Shown here: piece by piece, positions 7,580 to 15,741 of the stretch | Layout: each line of letters starts with the position of its first letter | How positions within the stretch are numbered: the stretch's first letter is position 1 | Source: Planctomycetota bacterium | Lineage (GTDB): Bacteria; Planctomycetota; JACOTG01; JAJDCM01 | Direction of reading: 5' to 3' | Length of the DNA stretch: 52,037 nt | Assembly: GCA_029260825.1 (NCBI GenBank) | Contig: JAJDCM010000258.1 | Span: 1 to 52,037 of the forward strand | The notes under the pieces: generated by a model | Database searches by the model: none | The model's input: only the letters and a program-made list of their open reading frames with translations | What the model was told of the DNA's origin: nothing | Translations under genes and position numbers: made by a program

Positions 7580-7900
7580 GGCTATTTGCCCCCCCTTGCA
7601 GACGTCCGGTAAAAAGGTGCACCATGTACGGAAGACAGTGGTTCGCCTCAGAAGTTGTGTGCATAAGTTTCGAGGTCAGTGTTGTCGAGATCAAGACGCG
7701 ACGACAAAGCATGTTAGGAGAAAACACGTTGCGAAGGAGCAACGCAGATATCGGCGACGATGGTCCGAAAGTTATGCACAGAACTTTTGAGACGCACCAC
7801 TAGTCTACAAGTAGGTTACTTTTCCATGGACTGAGCTGGAGCTGGGGCGTTTCTCCGCGAGTCCTTTTCCTTTCCTCAAAGACTCTCAGCGGACACATTC
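7580..7900. other. Intergenic region upstream of the carotenoid operon
   Basis: No protein gene is credible here; the two short frames overlapping it are by-products of a long inverted repeat. The region holds the element at 7637-7801 and, immediately after it, a small dyad CTAC-AA-GTAG (7805-7814) about 90 bp before the first carotenoid gene. That dyad could be an operator, but no regulator gene is adjacent. Confidence 0.6.
7637..7801. repeat. MITE-like element or structured RNA with 36-bp inverted termini
   Basis: The arms 7637-7672 and 7766-7801 are inverted copies identical at 31 of 36 positions, both beginning AGTGGT and ending TTTCG. The 93 bp between them hold further perfect hairpins: TTGTCG/CGACAA (7682-7687 with 7702-7707), CGTTGC/GCAACG (7727-7744, 6-nt loop) and ATCG-GCGA-CGAT (7750-7761), the last with a GNRA-type tetraloop. 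The whole would fold as a long stem closing a multi-branch junction. The size and terminal inverted repeats fit a MITE; the internal hairpins also fit a structured RNA. No clear target-site duplication was seen. Confidence 0.75.
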
Positions 7901-9448
7901 ATGCCAAAGCGTATCCTCATCGTTGGAGCCGGCCCCGGTGGTCTCGCCGCTGCACTCCTCCTTGCCCGGTCCGGTTGCGAGATCCACGTTTTTGAGAAGC
8001 AAAACCGGGTCGGCGGCCGCACATCTGTCTTCGAGGAAGATGGTTTTCGGTTCGATCTCGGCCCAACTTTCTTTCACTACCCACGAGTCCTGGAAGAAAT
8101 CTTCACCGCGGCCGGCGAAGACCTTCACCAGGAAGTCGACCTCATGCCCGTCGACCCGTTCTATCGCCTCGTCTTTGGAAGCGGCGGAGAACTTCGTGCC
8201 ACCTCCGATGTAGCAACGATGGAAAGGATGATCGCCTCTCTCGCCCCCCAAGATGCCGGGTCACTCCGACGCTGGCTTGGAGACAATCGACTCAAGCTCG
8301 CGCAGTTTCGACCCTGCCTGGAGAACCCCTTCCTGAGCTGGAAGGACATCCTCCATCCCCAGGTCATGAAGCTTCTGCCTCTTCTCAAACCCTGGCGCTC
8401 TCTTGACGACGACCTCAAGCGCTACTTCAAGGATCCCCGGATTCGCCTGGCCTTCTCGTTTCAGTCCAAGTATCTGGGCATGTCTCCTTTTCAGTGCCCG
8501 AGCCTCTTTTCCATCCTGTCTTTTCTCGAATACGAGTACGGAGTCTTTCACCCCCGAGGTGGTTGCGGTGCCGTCACCGAATCGGTGGCACGAGTCGCGG
8601 AGCGCCAAGGGGTCAAGATTCACCTGGGCGAAGCCGTCGAATCCATTCAATTCGAAGGGCGAACAGCCCGCGGGCTCACCACGAATCGACAGGAATACAA
8701 GGCCGACGCCATCATCGTGAACGCAGACTTCGCCCAAGCAATGACCAAGCTCATTCCCGATCGCTTGCGACGTAAATGGACGGATCGAAAGATCGCCAAG
8801 AAGCGCTTCTCCTGCTCGACCTTCATGATGTATCTGGGGCTGGAAGGTGAGCAGCCTTCGATCCCTCACCACAACATCTACATCTCCAAGAAATACGAAG
8901 ACAATCTGAACGAAATCGAGCACAAGCATGTTCTGAGCGAAGATCCCTCCTTCTATCTGCAAAACGCAACCGTCACCGATCCGTCTCTTGCGCCGGAAGG
9001 AAAAAGCACCCTGTACACGTTGATCCCGGTGACTCATTGCCACTCGAACGTCGACTGGGAATCCGAAAAGGCCCGCTACCGGTCCCTCGCGTTTCGTCAG
9101 CTCGAAAAACTCGGACTCTACGGAGTTGAAGAACGGATCGTTTTCGAACGAATCCTGACTCCGACCCAATGGGAGCAGGATTACGACATCTATCGAGGAG
9201 CAACCTTTAGCCTGGCCCACAACCTCGGACAGCTCTTGCACCGACGACCAAGAAACAGATTCGAGGATCTTGACGGACTCTACCTGGTCGGTGGAGGCAC
9301 TCATCCCGGTTGCGGTCTCCCGGTCATCTTCGAATCCTCACGAATCACATCGAAGCTCGTGCTGGCGGACCTTATGGTCGACCCGAACTGGAACACTGCT
9401 CCCATCAGAACTCCCCAAAAACCACAAGTCGTGGAGACTCTATCGTGA
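7901..9448 (+). CDS. CrtI-type carotenoid desaturase/oxidoreductase (CrtN-like)
   Basis: 515 residues. The N-terminal dinucleotide-binding motif [18 protein letters not shown] is followed by [13 protein letters not shown] and [11 protein letters not shown], the arrangement of bacterial phytoene/diapophytoene desaturases. The C-terminal CrtI signature is [20 protein letters not shown]. The FAD-dependent enzyme would introduce double bonds into, or oxidise, a C30 or C40 polyene at the membrane. It is the first of four overlapping genes: a second CrtI-like gene starts within its stop (GTGA). Assignment as the desaturase rather than the oxidase of the pair is inferred from order only. Membership of the CrtI family is secure. 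Confidence 0.85.
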   Translation: MPKRILIVGAGPGGLAAALLLARSGCEIHVFEKQNRVGGRTSVFEEDGFRFDLGPTFFHYPRVLEEIFTAAGEDLHQEVDLMPVDPFYRLVFGSGGELRATSDVATMERMIASLAPQDAGSLRRWLGDNRLKLAQFRPCLENPFLSWKDILHPQVMKLLPLLKPWRSLDDDLKRYFKDPRIRLAFSFQSKYLGMSPFQCPSLFSILSFLEYEYGVFHPRGGCGAVTESVARVAERQGVKIHLGEAVESIQFEGRTARGLTTNRQEYKADAIIVNADFAQAMTKLIPDRLRRKWTDRKIAKKRFSCSTFMMYLGLEGEQPSIPHHNIYISKKYEDNLNEIEHKHVLSEDPSFYLQNATVTDPSLAPEGKSTLYTLIPVTHCHSNVDWESEKARYRSLAFRQLEKLGLYGVEERIVFERILTPTQWEQDYDIYRGATFSLAHNLGQLLHRRPRNRFEDLDGLYLVGGGTHPGCGLPVIFESSRITSKLVLADLMVDPNWNTAPIRTPQKPQVVETLS

Positions 9449-11004
9449 AAGAAGAAACGCAAATCGGAGTCATCGGATCCGGCCTCGGAGGCCTGGCCGC
9501 CGCCTGCACCCTTGCCGCGCGCGGCGCCTCGGTGGTTCTCTTCGAGAAGAATCCCTGGCTCGGCGGAAAGGCTGCGGCCCTCGAAGACGGGGGATTCCGT
9601 TTTGACATGGGGCCGACCATTCTCACCCTCCCCTCCGTCCTGCGTCGGATCTATTCAGAAGCTGATCGCAACCTTGATGATGAACTCCCTCTCATCCAGC
9701 TCGACCCTCAGTGGCGCTGTTTCTTCGAGGATGGATCAACTCTCGACCTGCTCTCCGATATCGAGAACATGTGCGCTTCACTACAAGAATTCTCGAAAGA
9801 CAAGGGAGCGGGAACCCAATACCGAGACTTCCTTTCCTTCTCGGAGAAGCTCCACGGGATATCCGAACGTTTCTTTTTCTGGAAGTCGGTCGGGTCATTG
9901 TTCGATACCTTCGAGATGGGCACGACGTTTCAGATTTCGGTGCTAAAAGACGTCATGGCCATGCGACCGGGTCATACCGTTTCATCCACCATTCGATCCT
10001 TTGTCGACGATGAACGCGTCACCCAGATGCTCGATCATTTCACCCAATACGTAGGATCCGCTCCCGACGCTTCCCCCGCAGTTCTTTGCGGGATTGCACA
10101 CATGCAAACCCAGGAAGGCATCTGGTATCCCAAGGGAGGAATTCGAGCCGTACCTCAGGCTCTGGAGAAACTGGCCCGAGACCTCAACGTGACGATCCGG
10201 ACCGAGACCGGAGTAAAAAGGATTCTCACCGAAACAACCGCCAAGAGTGAGCGGGTCTGCGGGGTCTTACTTGATTCAGGAGAAGAGGTCAGGCTCTCCG
10301 CAGTCGTGTCCAACATGGATTCAGTTTTGACCCATCGAAATCTCCTCTCGGGAAAACCCTCCAGGCGATTTGAGAAGCGAAGAAAATACGAGCCTGCTTG
10401 CTCAGGAGTCGTTCTCTATCTCGGACTCGATCGAGGCTACGAGCACCTCCTTCACCACAACTTCGTCTTCTCGGGCGACCCGGAAGAAGAGTTCGAGTGG
10501 ATCTATCGAAAAGGAGAGCCTGCTCCTGACCCGACCTGTTATGTAGCTGCTCCCGCACGATCCGACGACACGGTCGCGCCGCCAGGAGGCGAAGCACTCT
10601 ACGTACTCGTTCACACTCCCTTCCTGCGATCCCATCACGATTGGAATCGCATGCTGCCCTCGTATCGGCGAACCATCCTCAACAAGCTCGAACGAACCGC
10701 AGGTCTGGAAGGACTCGAGGACAGGATCGTGACCGAGCATGCACTGACCCCGGAAGGGATTCGTGACCGTTACCGGGTTCTCGATGGCGCCATCTATGGC
10801 CTTGCCAGCCACGGGAAGTTTCTCGGGGCTTTCAAGCCGGCAAATCGGAGTCAAGACGTACAAGGACTCTACCTCGCCGGCGGAGCCGCCCATCCCGGCC
10901 CGGGAATGCCAATGGTATTGATGTCCGGGTGGATCGCTGCGGACAGCCTCTGCCAGGATGGCCTGGTGAAAGGTGAATCCGTTGAGCTCGCGGCAACGAA
11001 GTAA
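9445..11004 (+). CDS. Second CrtI-type oxidoreductase (CrtP-like)
   Basis: 519 residues from a GTG at 9445 that overlaps the previous stop by 4 bp; the upstream extension of the frame is noncoding overlap. The FAD motif is [19 protein letters not shown], then LGGKAAA and [14 protein letters not shown], closer to the GPSILTMP version I recall for staphylococcal CrtP than to CrtN. The C-terminal signature is [20 protein letters not shown]. In the C30 route CrtP oxidises the terminal methyl of diaponeurosporene. Pairing with a first CrtI-like gene, an acyltransferase and a glycosyltransferase supports a carotenoid end-group oxidase. The exact substrate is inference. Confidence 0.85.
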   Translation: MKEETQIGVIGSGLGGLAAACTLAARGASVVLFEKNPWLGGKAAALEDGGFRFDMGPTILTLPSVLRRIYSEADRNLDDELPLIQLDPQWRCFFEDGSTLDLLSDIENMCASLQEFSKDKGAGTQYRDFLSFSEKLHGISERFFFWKSVGSLFDTFEMGTTFQISVLKDVMAMRPGHTVSSTIRSFVDDERVTQMLDHFTQYVGSAPDASPAVLCGIAHMQTQEGIWYPKGGIRAVPQALEKLARDLNVTIRTETGVKRILTETTAKSERVCGVLLDSGEEVRLSAVVSNMDSVLTHRNLLSGKPSRRFEKRRKYEPACSGVVLYLGLDRGYEHLLHHNFVFSGDPEEEFEWIYRKGEPAPDPTCYVAAPARSDDTVAPPGGEALYVLVHTPFLRSHHDWNRMLPSYRRTILNKLERTAGLEGLEDRIVTEHALTPEGIRDRYRVLDGAIYGLASHGKFLGAFKPANRSQDVQGLYLAGGAAHPGPGMPMVLMSGWIAADSLCQDGLVKGESVELAATK

Positions 11005-11032
11005 CCGCCAAAGGATCGATCCAGAATCGAAA

Positions 11033-11851
11033 ATGATGAGGAATTTGAACGGAGAAAACGAGAGCAAAAAAGGCTCCTTCGACCCCGATCAACATCGATC
11101 GAACTTCGTCCGCGGATTCTTCGAACGACACGCCCAGAAGATCATCCGTAAGAGCTTCCACGCACTTCGTATCTCCCGAAACGGCCCGGCGCCGAGGCTT
11201 CCCAAGATTCCGGTTGTGATCTATTTGAATCACCCTTCCTGGTGGGACCCGATGGTTGGCATTGCTCTCTCCCGCTTGCTCTACTCCGACCGCCGTCACT
11301 ACGTACCCATTGCTTCCGAAATGCTGGAGAAATACAAATTTCTGAGAAGGCTCGGGTTCTTCGGCGTCGATTCTACGAGGCGGGGAACGACGAAGTTTCT
11401 CCGCACCGTCGATCTGATATTCAAGCGGAATGACGCGGTCCTTTGGATCACGCCGACCGGAAAATTCAACGACCCTCGCGAACGTCCCGTCGTGTTTGAA
11501 AAAGGAATCGGCCATCTTGCGGAGCGAGCCTCGAAAGCACTCCTGATTCCCATGGCTCTTGAGTATCCATTCTGGGACGAGCGGTATCCCGAGGCTCTGG
11601 TTCGATTCGGACCGGGAACCCGGGTGGAAGACCGGCAGCAAACCGGCGAAGAATGGCGGCACTACCTCGAAAAAACCATGGTGGACAACCAGGAAGCCCT
11701 TCGCGCCGAAGTGGTCACAAGAAACCCGGATCATTTCGCCACGCTTCTTACGGGGTCGGCGGGCATCGGTGGAATTTACGACATCTGGCGATCGATGGTC
11801 GCAAGATTGCGGGGAGAAGAATTCAAGGCAAGTCACGGAGATCGTGAGTGA
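11033..11851 (+). CDS. Lysophospholipid-type acyltransferase (CrtO-like by context)
   Basis: 272 residues from ATG at 11033; an earlier start at 10973 would overlap the previous gene, so the first ATG after its stop is preferred. The acyltransferase motif NHxxxxD is present as NHPSWWD (Asn66, His67, Asp72), followed downstream by GVDSTRRGTTKFL and ITPTGKFNDPRERPVVFEKG, equivalent to the family's second and third blocks. PlsC-like enzymes esterify an acyl chain onto a hydroxyl. Its place inside a carotenoid operon suggests it acylates the sugar of a glycosylated carotenoid, as CrtO does for staphyloxanthin. It overlaps the next gene by one base (TGATG). Confidence 0.8.
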   Translation: MMRNLNGENESKKGSFDPDQHRSNFVRGFFERHAQKIIRKSFHALRISRNGPAPRLPKIPVVIYLNHPSWWDPMVGIALSRLLYSDRRHYVPIASEMLEKYKFLRRLGFFGVDSTRRGTTKFLRTVDLIFKRNDAVLWITPTGKFNDPRERPVVFEKGIGHLAERASKALLIPMALEYPFWDERYPEALVRFGPGTRVEDRQQTGEEWRHYLEKTMVDNQEALRAEVVTRNPDHFATLLTGSAGIGGIYDIWRSMVARLRGEEFKASHGDRE

Positions 11852-13080
11852 TGCTGGGATTCTCCCTCGCCATAGCAAGCGCCGGATGTGCGGTTCTTCC
11901 CGCTCTTGTCTTCGCTCGAAACCTCTTTCTATATCGACCGCTCAGCAAACAAACCGAATCATTACCGTTACTCATGGACGAGAACGGGAAGAAGAGTGGT
12001 CTTTCCATCTTGATCCCGGCGAGAAACGAGGAGGCGTCCATCGGCGAGGCGATCGAGTCCGCCATTTCAAGCATCTCTCGGACTGCAGGAATCCCCATCG
12101 AGGTCATCGTCATGGATGATGGGTCTACCGACGACACGGAAAGAATCGTCGCAAAGATCTCTCAACGCGACGAGCGGGTGCGCCTTGTTACCGCCCCGCC
12201 GCTTCCGGGTGGCTGGTGCGGAAAACAACATGCCTGCTTCCAACTTTCAAAAGTCGCACGATATGACCTATTTCTCTTTCTGGACGCGGATGTCCGCCTG
12301 GAGAGTCACGCCCCCGAGCGGATGATCTCCTACCTGCTGACCCATGAGATTGATCTCCTGAGTGGCTTCCCGCGCCAGATAACCGAATCTCTGACCGAAA
12401 AGTTGGTTCTCCCGCTGATGCACTTCGTTCTTCTGGGATTCTTACCCATGGACCAGATGCGCAGCACCAGAAAGCCATCGTTCGGAGCAGGGTGCGGGCA
12501 GCTCTTTCTCATCCGGAAAGAGGCCTACGATTCATGTGGCGGCCACGGAGAGATTCGCGAATCTCTCCACGACGGAGTGAAGCTCCCTCGCGCCTTCCGC
12601 GCCGCCGGTTTCTCCACTGATCTTTTCGACGCCACCGACATTGCCCGGTGCAGGATGTACAGAAGCACCCATGAGGTCTTCTTCGGGCTCTTGAAAAATG
12701 CCGGAGAGGGTTTGGCGGCTCCGCGCCTCATCGTTCCCGCGACCGTGATTCTCGTCGTGGGGCAGGTCTTGCCGATCCCGCTACTGTTGTATTTCCTTCT
12801 CGCACCTGGTGCATCCGAGGGAGAGCTTTCAGGGCTTTGGTTCGCTGCTCTTGCCACATCTATTCTCGCGAGCCTTTATCCTCGCTTTCATGCCGCGTGG
12901 CGGTTTCGGCAGCCCTGGATCTCCCCGCTCCTTCACCCGGTTGGAGTCATGATGCTTCTCTTCATCCAGTGGGCAAGTCTGGTAAGACAACTTCTTGGCA
13001 GTAACCCGACCTGGAAGGGCCGAACGTACGGAGGAGCAGCAGACGAAGAAGAACGGGAAGAAGGCGCGCCTTCCGGTTAA
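11851..13080 (+). CDS. Family 2 glycosyltransferase (CrtQ-like by context)
   Basis: 409 residues from ATG at 11851; a GTG one codon upstream is equivalent. An N-terminal membrane segment precedes a GT-A domain with SILIPARNEEASIGEAI, the nucleotide-sugar site MDDGSTDDTE (about residue 89) and the metal-binding LFLDADVRL (about residue 145). GAGCGQLFLIRKEAYDSCGG lies further on, and two to three hydrophobic helices end the protein. Such enzymes transfer a sugar to a lipid carrier or hydrophobic acceptor on the cytoplasmic face. Translationally coupled to the acyltransferase, it is the likely carotenoid-acid glucosyltransferase. Confidence 0.85.
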   Translation: MLGFSLAIASAGCAVLPALVFARNLFLYRPLSKQTESLPLLMDENGKKSGLSILIPARNEEASIGEAIESAISSISRTAGIPIEVIVMDDGSTDDTERIVAKISQRDERVRLVTAPPLPGGWCGKQHACFQLSKVARYDLFLFLDADVRLESHAPERMISYLLTHEIDLLSGFPRQITESLTEKLVLPLMHFVLLGFLPMDQMRSTRKPSFGAGCGQLFLIRKEAYDSCGGHGEIRESLHDGVKLPRAFRAAGFSTDLFDATDIARCRMYRSTHEVFFGLLKNAGEGLAAPRLIVPATVILVVGQVLPIPLLLYFLLAPGASEGELSGLWFAALATSILASLYPRFHAAWRFRQPWISPLLHPVGVMMLLFIQWASLVRQLLGSNPTWKGRTYGGAADEEEREEGAPSG

Positions 13081-13117
13081 GATGGCGCCGAATCTTGATC
13101 CAGATCTGGAGGCTGTC

Positions 13118-15199
13118 ATGTTCACTCAAAACGCGACCCCGATCAAAATCATCGGGATGATCGTCGTTCTTTTCTTTGCCCCGCGGTCGCTGGCCATCGA
13201 AAAGGAAGGCCTGAAGCCCCTCGACATTTTCGAGTTCGAGAGCGCCACGTCACCCCAGATTTCTCCGGATGGGTCTCGGGTCGTATATGTTCGAAACCAC
13301 GCGGATATCAAGACGGATGGGCGGTACAGCAATCTTTGGATCGTGGATGCCAGCGGCGAGAACCACCGCCCTCTGACCACCGGTCATTTTCATCAGATGA
13401 ACCCACTCTGGTCTCCGGACGGAACCCGCCTCGCTTATCTATCAGACGAAGATGGGTCGCTCCAGATTCACGTCCGCTGGATGGAAACGGGTTCAGCAAC
13501 GAAAATCACCCATCACATCGAAGCCCCATCGGCGATCTCCTGGTCACCGGACGGGGAGATGATCGCCTTCCTGGCACTTGTCCCCAGTACCCCCGAACCG
13601 ATCGCCAAACTTCCAACCCCTCCTGAAGGAAGTCAATGGGCGGCGCCTCCAAAAGTCATCACGGATCTCGTGTATCGATTCGACCAGCGGGGATATCTGA
13701 AGACAGGCCACACCCACGCCTTCGTGGTTCCGAGCCTCGGAGGAACAGCTCGCCAGATCACATCGGGTAACTACCACCACGGCGGTGCCTTTCTGACTCG
13801 AGAAGCGCCCCAATGGACGCCCGACGGAAAGAGCCTCATTCTCGCTGCCAATCGCACGGACGATTTCCAGAAGGACTTGCTTCAGACAGAAATCTACGAG
13901 TTTTCGCTTCAAGGAAAGATGAAGGCCTTGACCCAACGGGAAGGTCCGGACATCTCTCCTGCCATCTCCCCGGACGGGAAGAGAATCGCCTATGTTGGCT
14001 TCGATGACCGGTACCAGGGCTTTCAGGTGCAAAATCTCTACATCATGAACCGAGACGGAAGCGACCCCCAGGTCCTCTCCAGGAATCTCGATCGAACCGT
14101 TTCCAACCCTCAGTGGGCAGCAGACGGTAGTGGCATCTATGGCCTGTACGACCAGCACGGAAACACTCGCCTGGCGTTCTTTTCGCTCGACGGCAATCAT
14201 CGAGACCTTCATCAAGATGTTGGAATCGGTGGGTCTGCCTATCCGCGCCCCCAGTACTCGGTGTCGAGAAATGGAATCTACGCATTTCCACACACGCGTC
14301 CGGACCGCTTCGGAGAGATTCTTGTCGGTTCAGCGACAAGTAATCACGACTACCCTTCTCGCGTGGTGGTATCAGTCAACGAGGATCTGTTCAAGCAAAG
14401 AGAACTCGGCACAGTAAAGGAGATCTGGTACGCCTCATCGAAAGATCAGCGAAGGATTCAGGGATGGATCATGACTCCTCCCAATTTCGACGGCAGAAAG
14501 AAATATCCCTTGATCCTCGAGATCCACGGGGGTCCATTTGCCAACTACGGCGATCGATTCGACATCGAAAAGCAGATGTGGGCATCTCAAGGTTATGTGG
14601 TCTTTTACTCGAACCCTCGCGGTAGCACCAGCTATGGAGAGGAGTTCGGAAACCTCATCCACCATGCCTATCCCGGGGATGATTTCCACGATCTTGATGA
14701 CGGAGTGGATTCGGTCGTCGAAAAAGGCTTCGTCGATTCAAGAAATCTCTTTGTCACCGGCGGAAGCGGAGGTGGAGTTCTCACGTGCTGGATGATCGGA
14801 AAGACAACCAGATTCGCCGCTGCTGTTTCCGCATACCCGGTGATCAATTGGGCGAGTTTTACCCTGACGACCGACATTGCCGGCTTCGTCAGTCAGTACT
14901 GGTTTCCGTGTCTTCCCTGGGAAGATCCACAGCATTACTGGGACCGATCGCTCTTATCCGTGATCGATCAGGTCGAAACTCCAACCATGCTGATTACCGG
15001 CGAGAACGATTGGCGCACCCCGATTTCCGAATCGGAACAGTACTACCAGGCTCTCAAACTTCTTGGAGTCGAAGCGTCCCTTGTTCGCTATCCCGACGAG
15101 GCCCATGGGATTCGAGCGAGACCGAGCCACCATTTCTCGAAGATCCAGCACATCGTAGGGTGGTTCGAGCGCTATCGGACAAAGTCGAGAGGTCAGTAG
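13118..15199 (+). CDS. Secreted S9-family prolyl oligopeptidase-like peptidase
   Basis: 693 residues from ATG at 13118 with GGAGG 5 nt upstream; the frame is open to 12995, but that part overlaps the glycosyltransferase. Residues 1-26 form a signal peptide. A seven-bladed beta-propeller follows, with WD40/PD40-like repeats (SPDGSRVVYV, SPDGEMIAFL, SPDGKRIAYVG). The C-terminal alpha/beta hydrolase carries the triad: Ser550 in GGSGGG, Asp631 in TGENDWRTP and His663 in DEAHG. Members are DPP-like or acylaminoacyl-type serine peptidases that trim small peptides. It probably works in the periplasm. It follows the carotenoid genes on the same strand but need not share their role. Confidence 0.9.
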   Translation: MFTQNATPIKIIGMIVVLFFAPRSLAIEKEGLKPLDIFEFESATSPQISPDGSRVVYVRNHADIKTDGRYSNLWIVDASGENHRPLTTGHFHQMNPLWSPDGTRLAYLSDEDGSLQIHVRWMETGSATKITHHIEAPSAISWSPDGEMIAFLALVPSTPEPIAKLPTPPEGSQWAAPPKVITDLVYRFDQRGYLKTGHTHAFVVPSLGGTARQITSGNYHHGGAFLTREAPQWTPDGKSLILAANRTDDFQKDLLQTEIYEFSLQGKMKALTQREGPDISPAISPDGKRIAYVGFDDRYQGFQVQNLYIMNRDGSDPQVLSRNLDRTVSNPQWAADGSGIYGLYDQHGNTRLAFFSLDGNHRDLHQDVGIGGSAYPRPQYSVSRNGIYAFPHTRPDRFGEILVGSATSNHDYPSRVVVSVNEDLFKQRELGTVKEIWYASSKDQRRIQGWIMTPPNFDGRKKYPLILEIHGGPFANYGDRFDIEKQMWASQGYVVFYSNPRGSTSYGEEFGNLIHHAYPGDDFHDLDDGVDSVVEKGFVDSRNLFVTGGSGGGVLTCWMIGKTTRFAAAVSAYPVINWASFTLTTDIAGFVSQYWFPCLPWEDPQHYWDRSLLSVIDQVETPTMLITGENDWRTPISESEQYYQALKLLGVEASLVRYPDEAHGIRARPSHHFSKIQHIVGWFERYRTKSRGQ

Positions 15200-15240
15200 A
15201 GCCTCTTTCACAGCTCTCAACCAGTCCATGGAGGAATATC

Positions 15241-15711
15241 GTGGCACGTGTTCAAGTGGGAGACCCGGCACCTCAGTTTGACGTGACTTCTCATGAGGGA
15301 GACCGACTCACCCTTTCTTCTTTCCGGGGGAAGAAGCCCCTGGTGATCTTCTTTTACCCCAGGAACAACACTCCGGTTTGCACGAAGGAAGCCTGTTCGT
15401 TTCGAGACGGGTTCGAAGATTTCGTCGATGCCGGTGTGGTCGTGATCGGGGTGAGCGGCGACTCGAACGACAGTCATCGCGAGTTTGCGAAGAGCCAAAG
15501 ACTTCCATTTCCGCTTGTTTCTGACGAAAAAGGGACGCTCCGAAAAGCGTTCGGCGTGCGAAAGACGTTGGGATTCATGCCAGGTCGCGTCACCTATGTG
15601 ATCGATTGCGCCGGAATCGTGAGGCACATCTTCAGCGCTCAGTTCGCGGCAAAGAAACACATGCAAGAGGCTCTCGCGATCGTTCGTGGACTCGAGGTGA
15701 ATACGGGTTAG
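15241..15711 (+). CDS. bcp: Thiol peroxidase of the BCP/PrxQ type
   Basis: 156 residues from GTG at 15241 (VARVQVGDPAPQFDVTS), with GGAGG 7 nt upstream. The thioredoxin-fold peroxiredoxin reduces hydroperoxides using a peroxidatic Cys in NTPVCTKEACSFRD; a second Cys five residues later is the resolving Cys typical of the PrxQ subgroup. FFYPRNNTPVCTKE replaces the more usual YPKDxTPGC, a minor variation. Downstream ISGDS-like (VIGVSGDSNDSH) and FMPGRVTYVID motifs are normal. It is cytoplasmic. It follows the S9 peptidase by about 40 bp and faces the end of the EPS arm. Confidence 0.9.
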   Translation: MARVQVGDPAPQFDVTSHEGDRLTLSSFRGKKPLVIFFYPRNNTPVCTKEACSFRDGFEDFVDAGVVVIGVSGDSNDSHREFAKSQRLPFPLVSDEKGTLRKAFGVRKTLGFMPGRVTYVIDCAGIVRHIFSAQFAAKKHMQEALAIVRGLEVNTG

Positions 15712-15741
15712 CAAGGTCTCGATGGGGGGACTCTGTTTGCC

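Noticed and set aside
8261..9304. Minus-strand frame of 347 codons
   Set aside because: Antisense to the first CrtI gene, which has clear FAD motifs. No motif in the antisense product.
10832..11878. Minus-strand frame of 348 codons
   Set aside because: Lies opposite the acyltransferase gene and the end of the second CrtI gene; composition is shadow-like.
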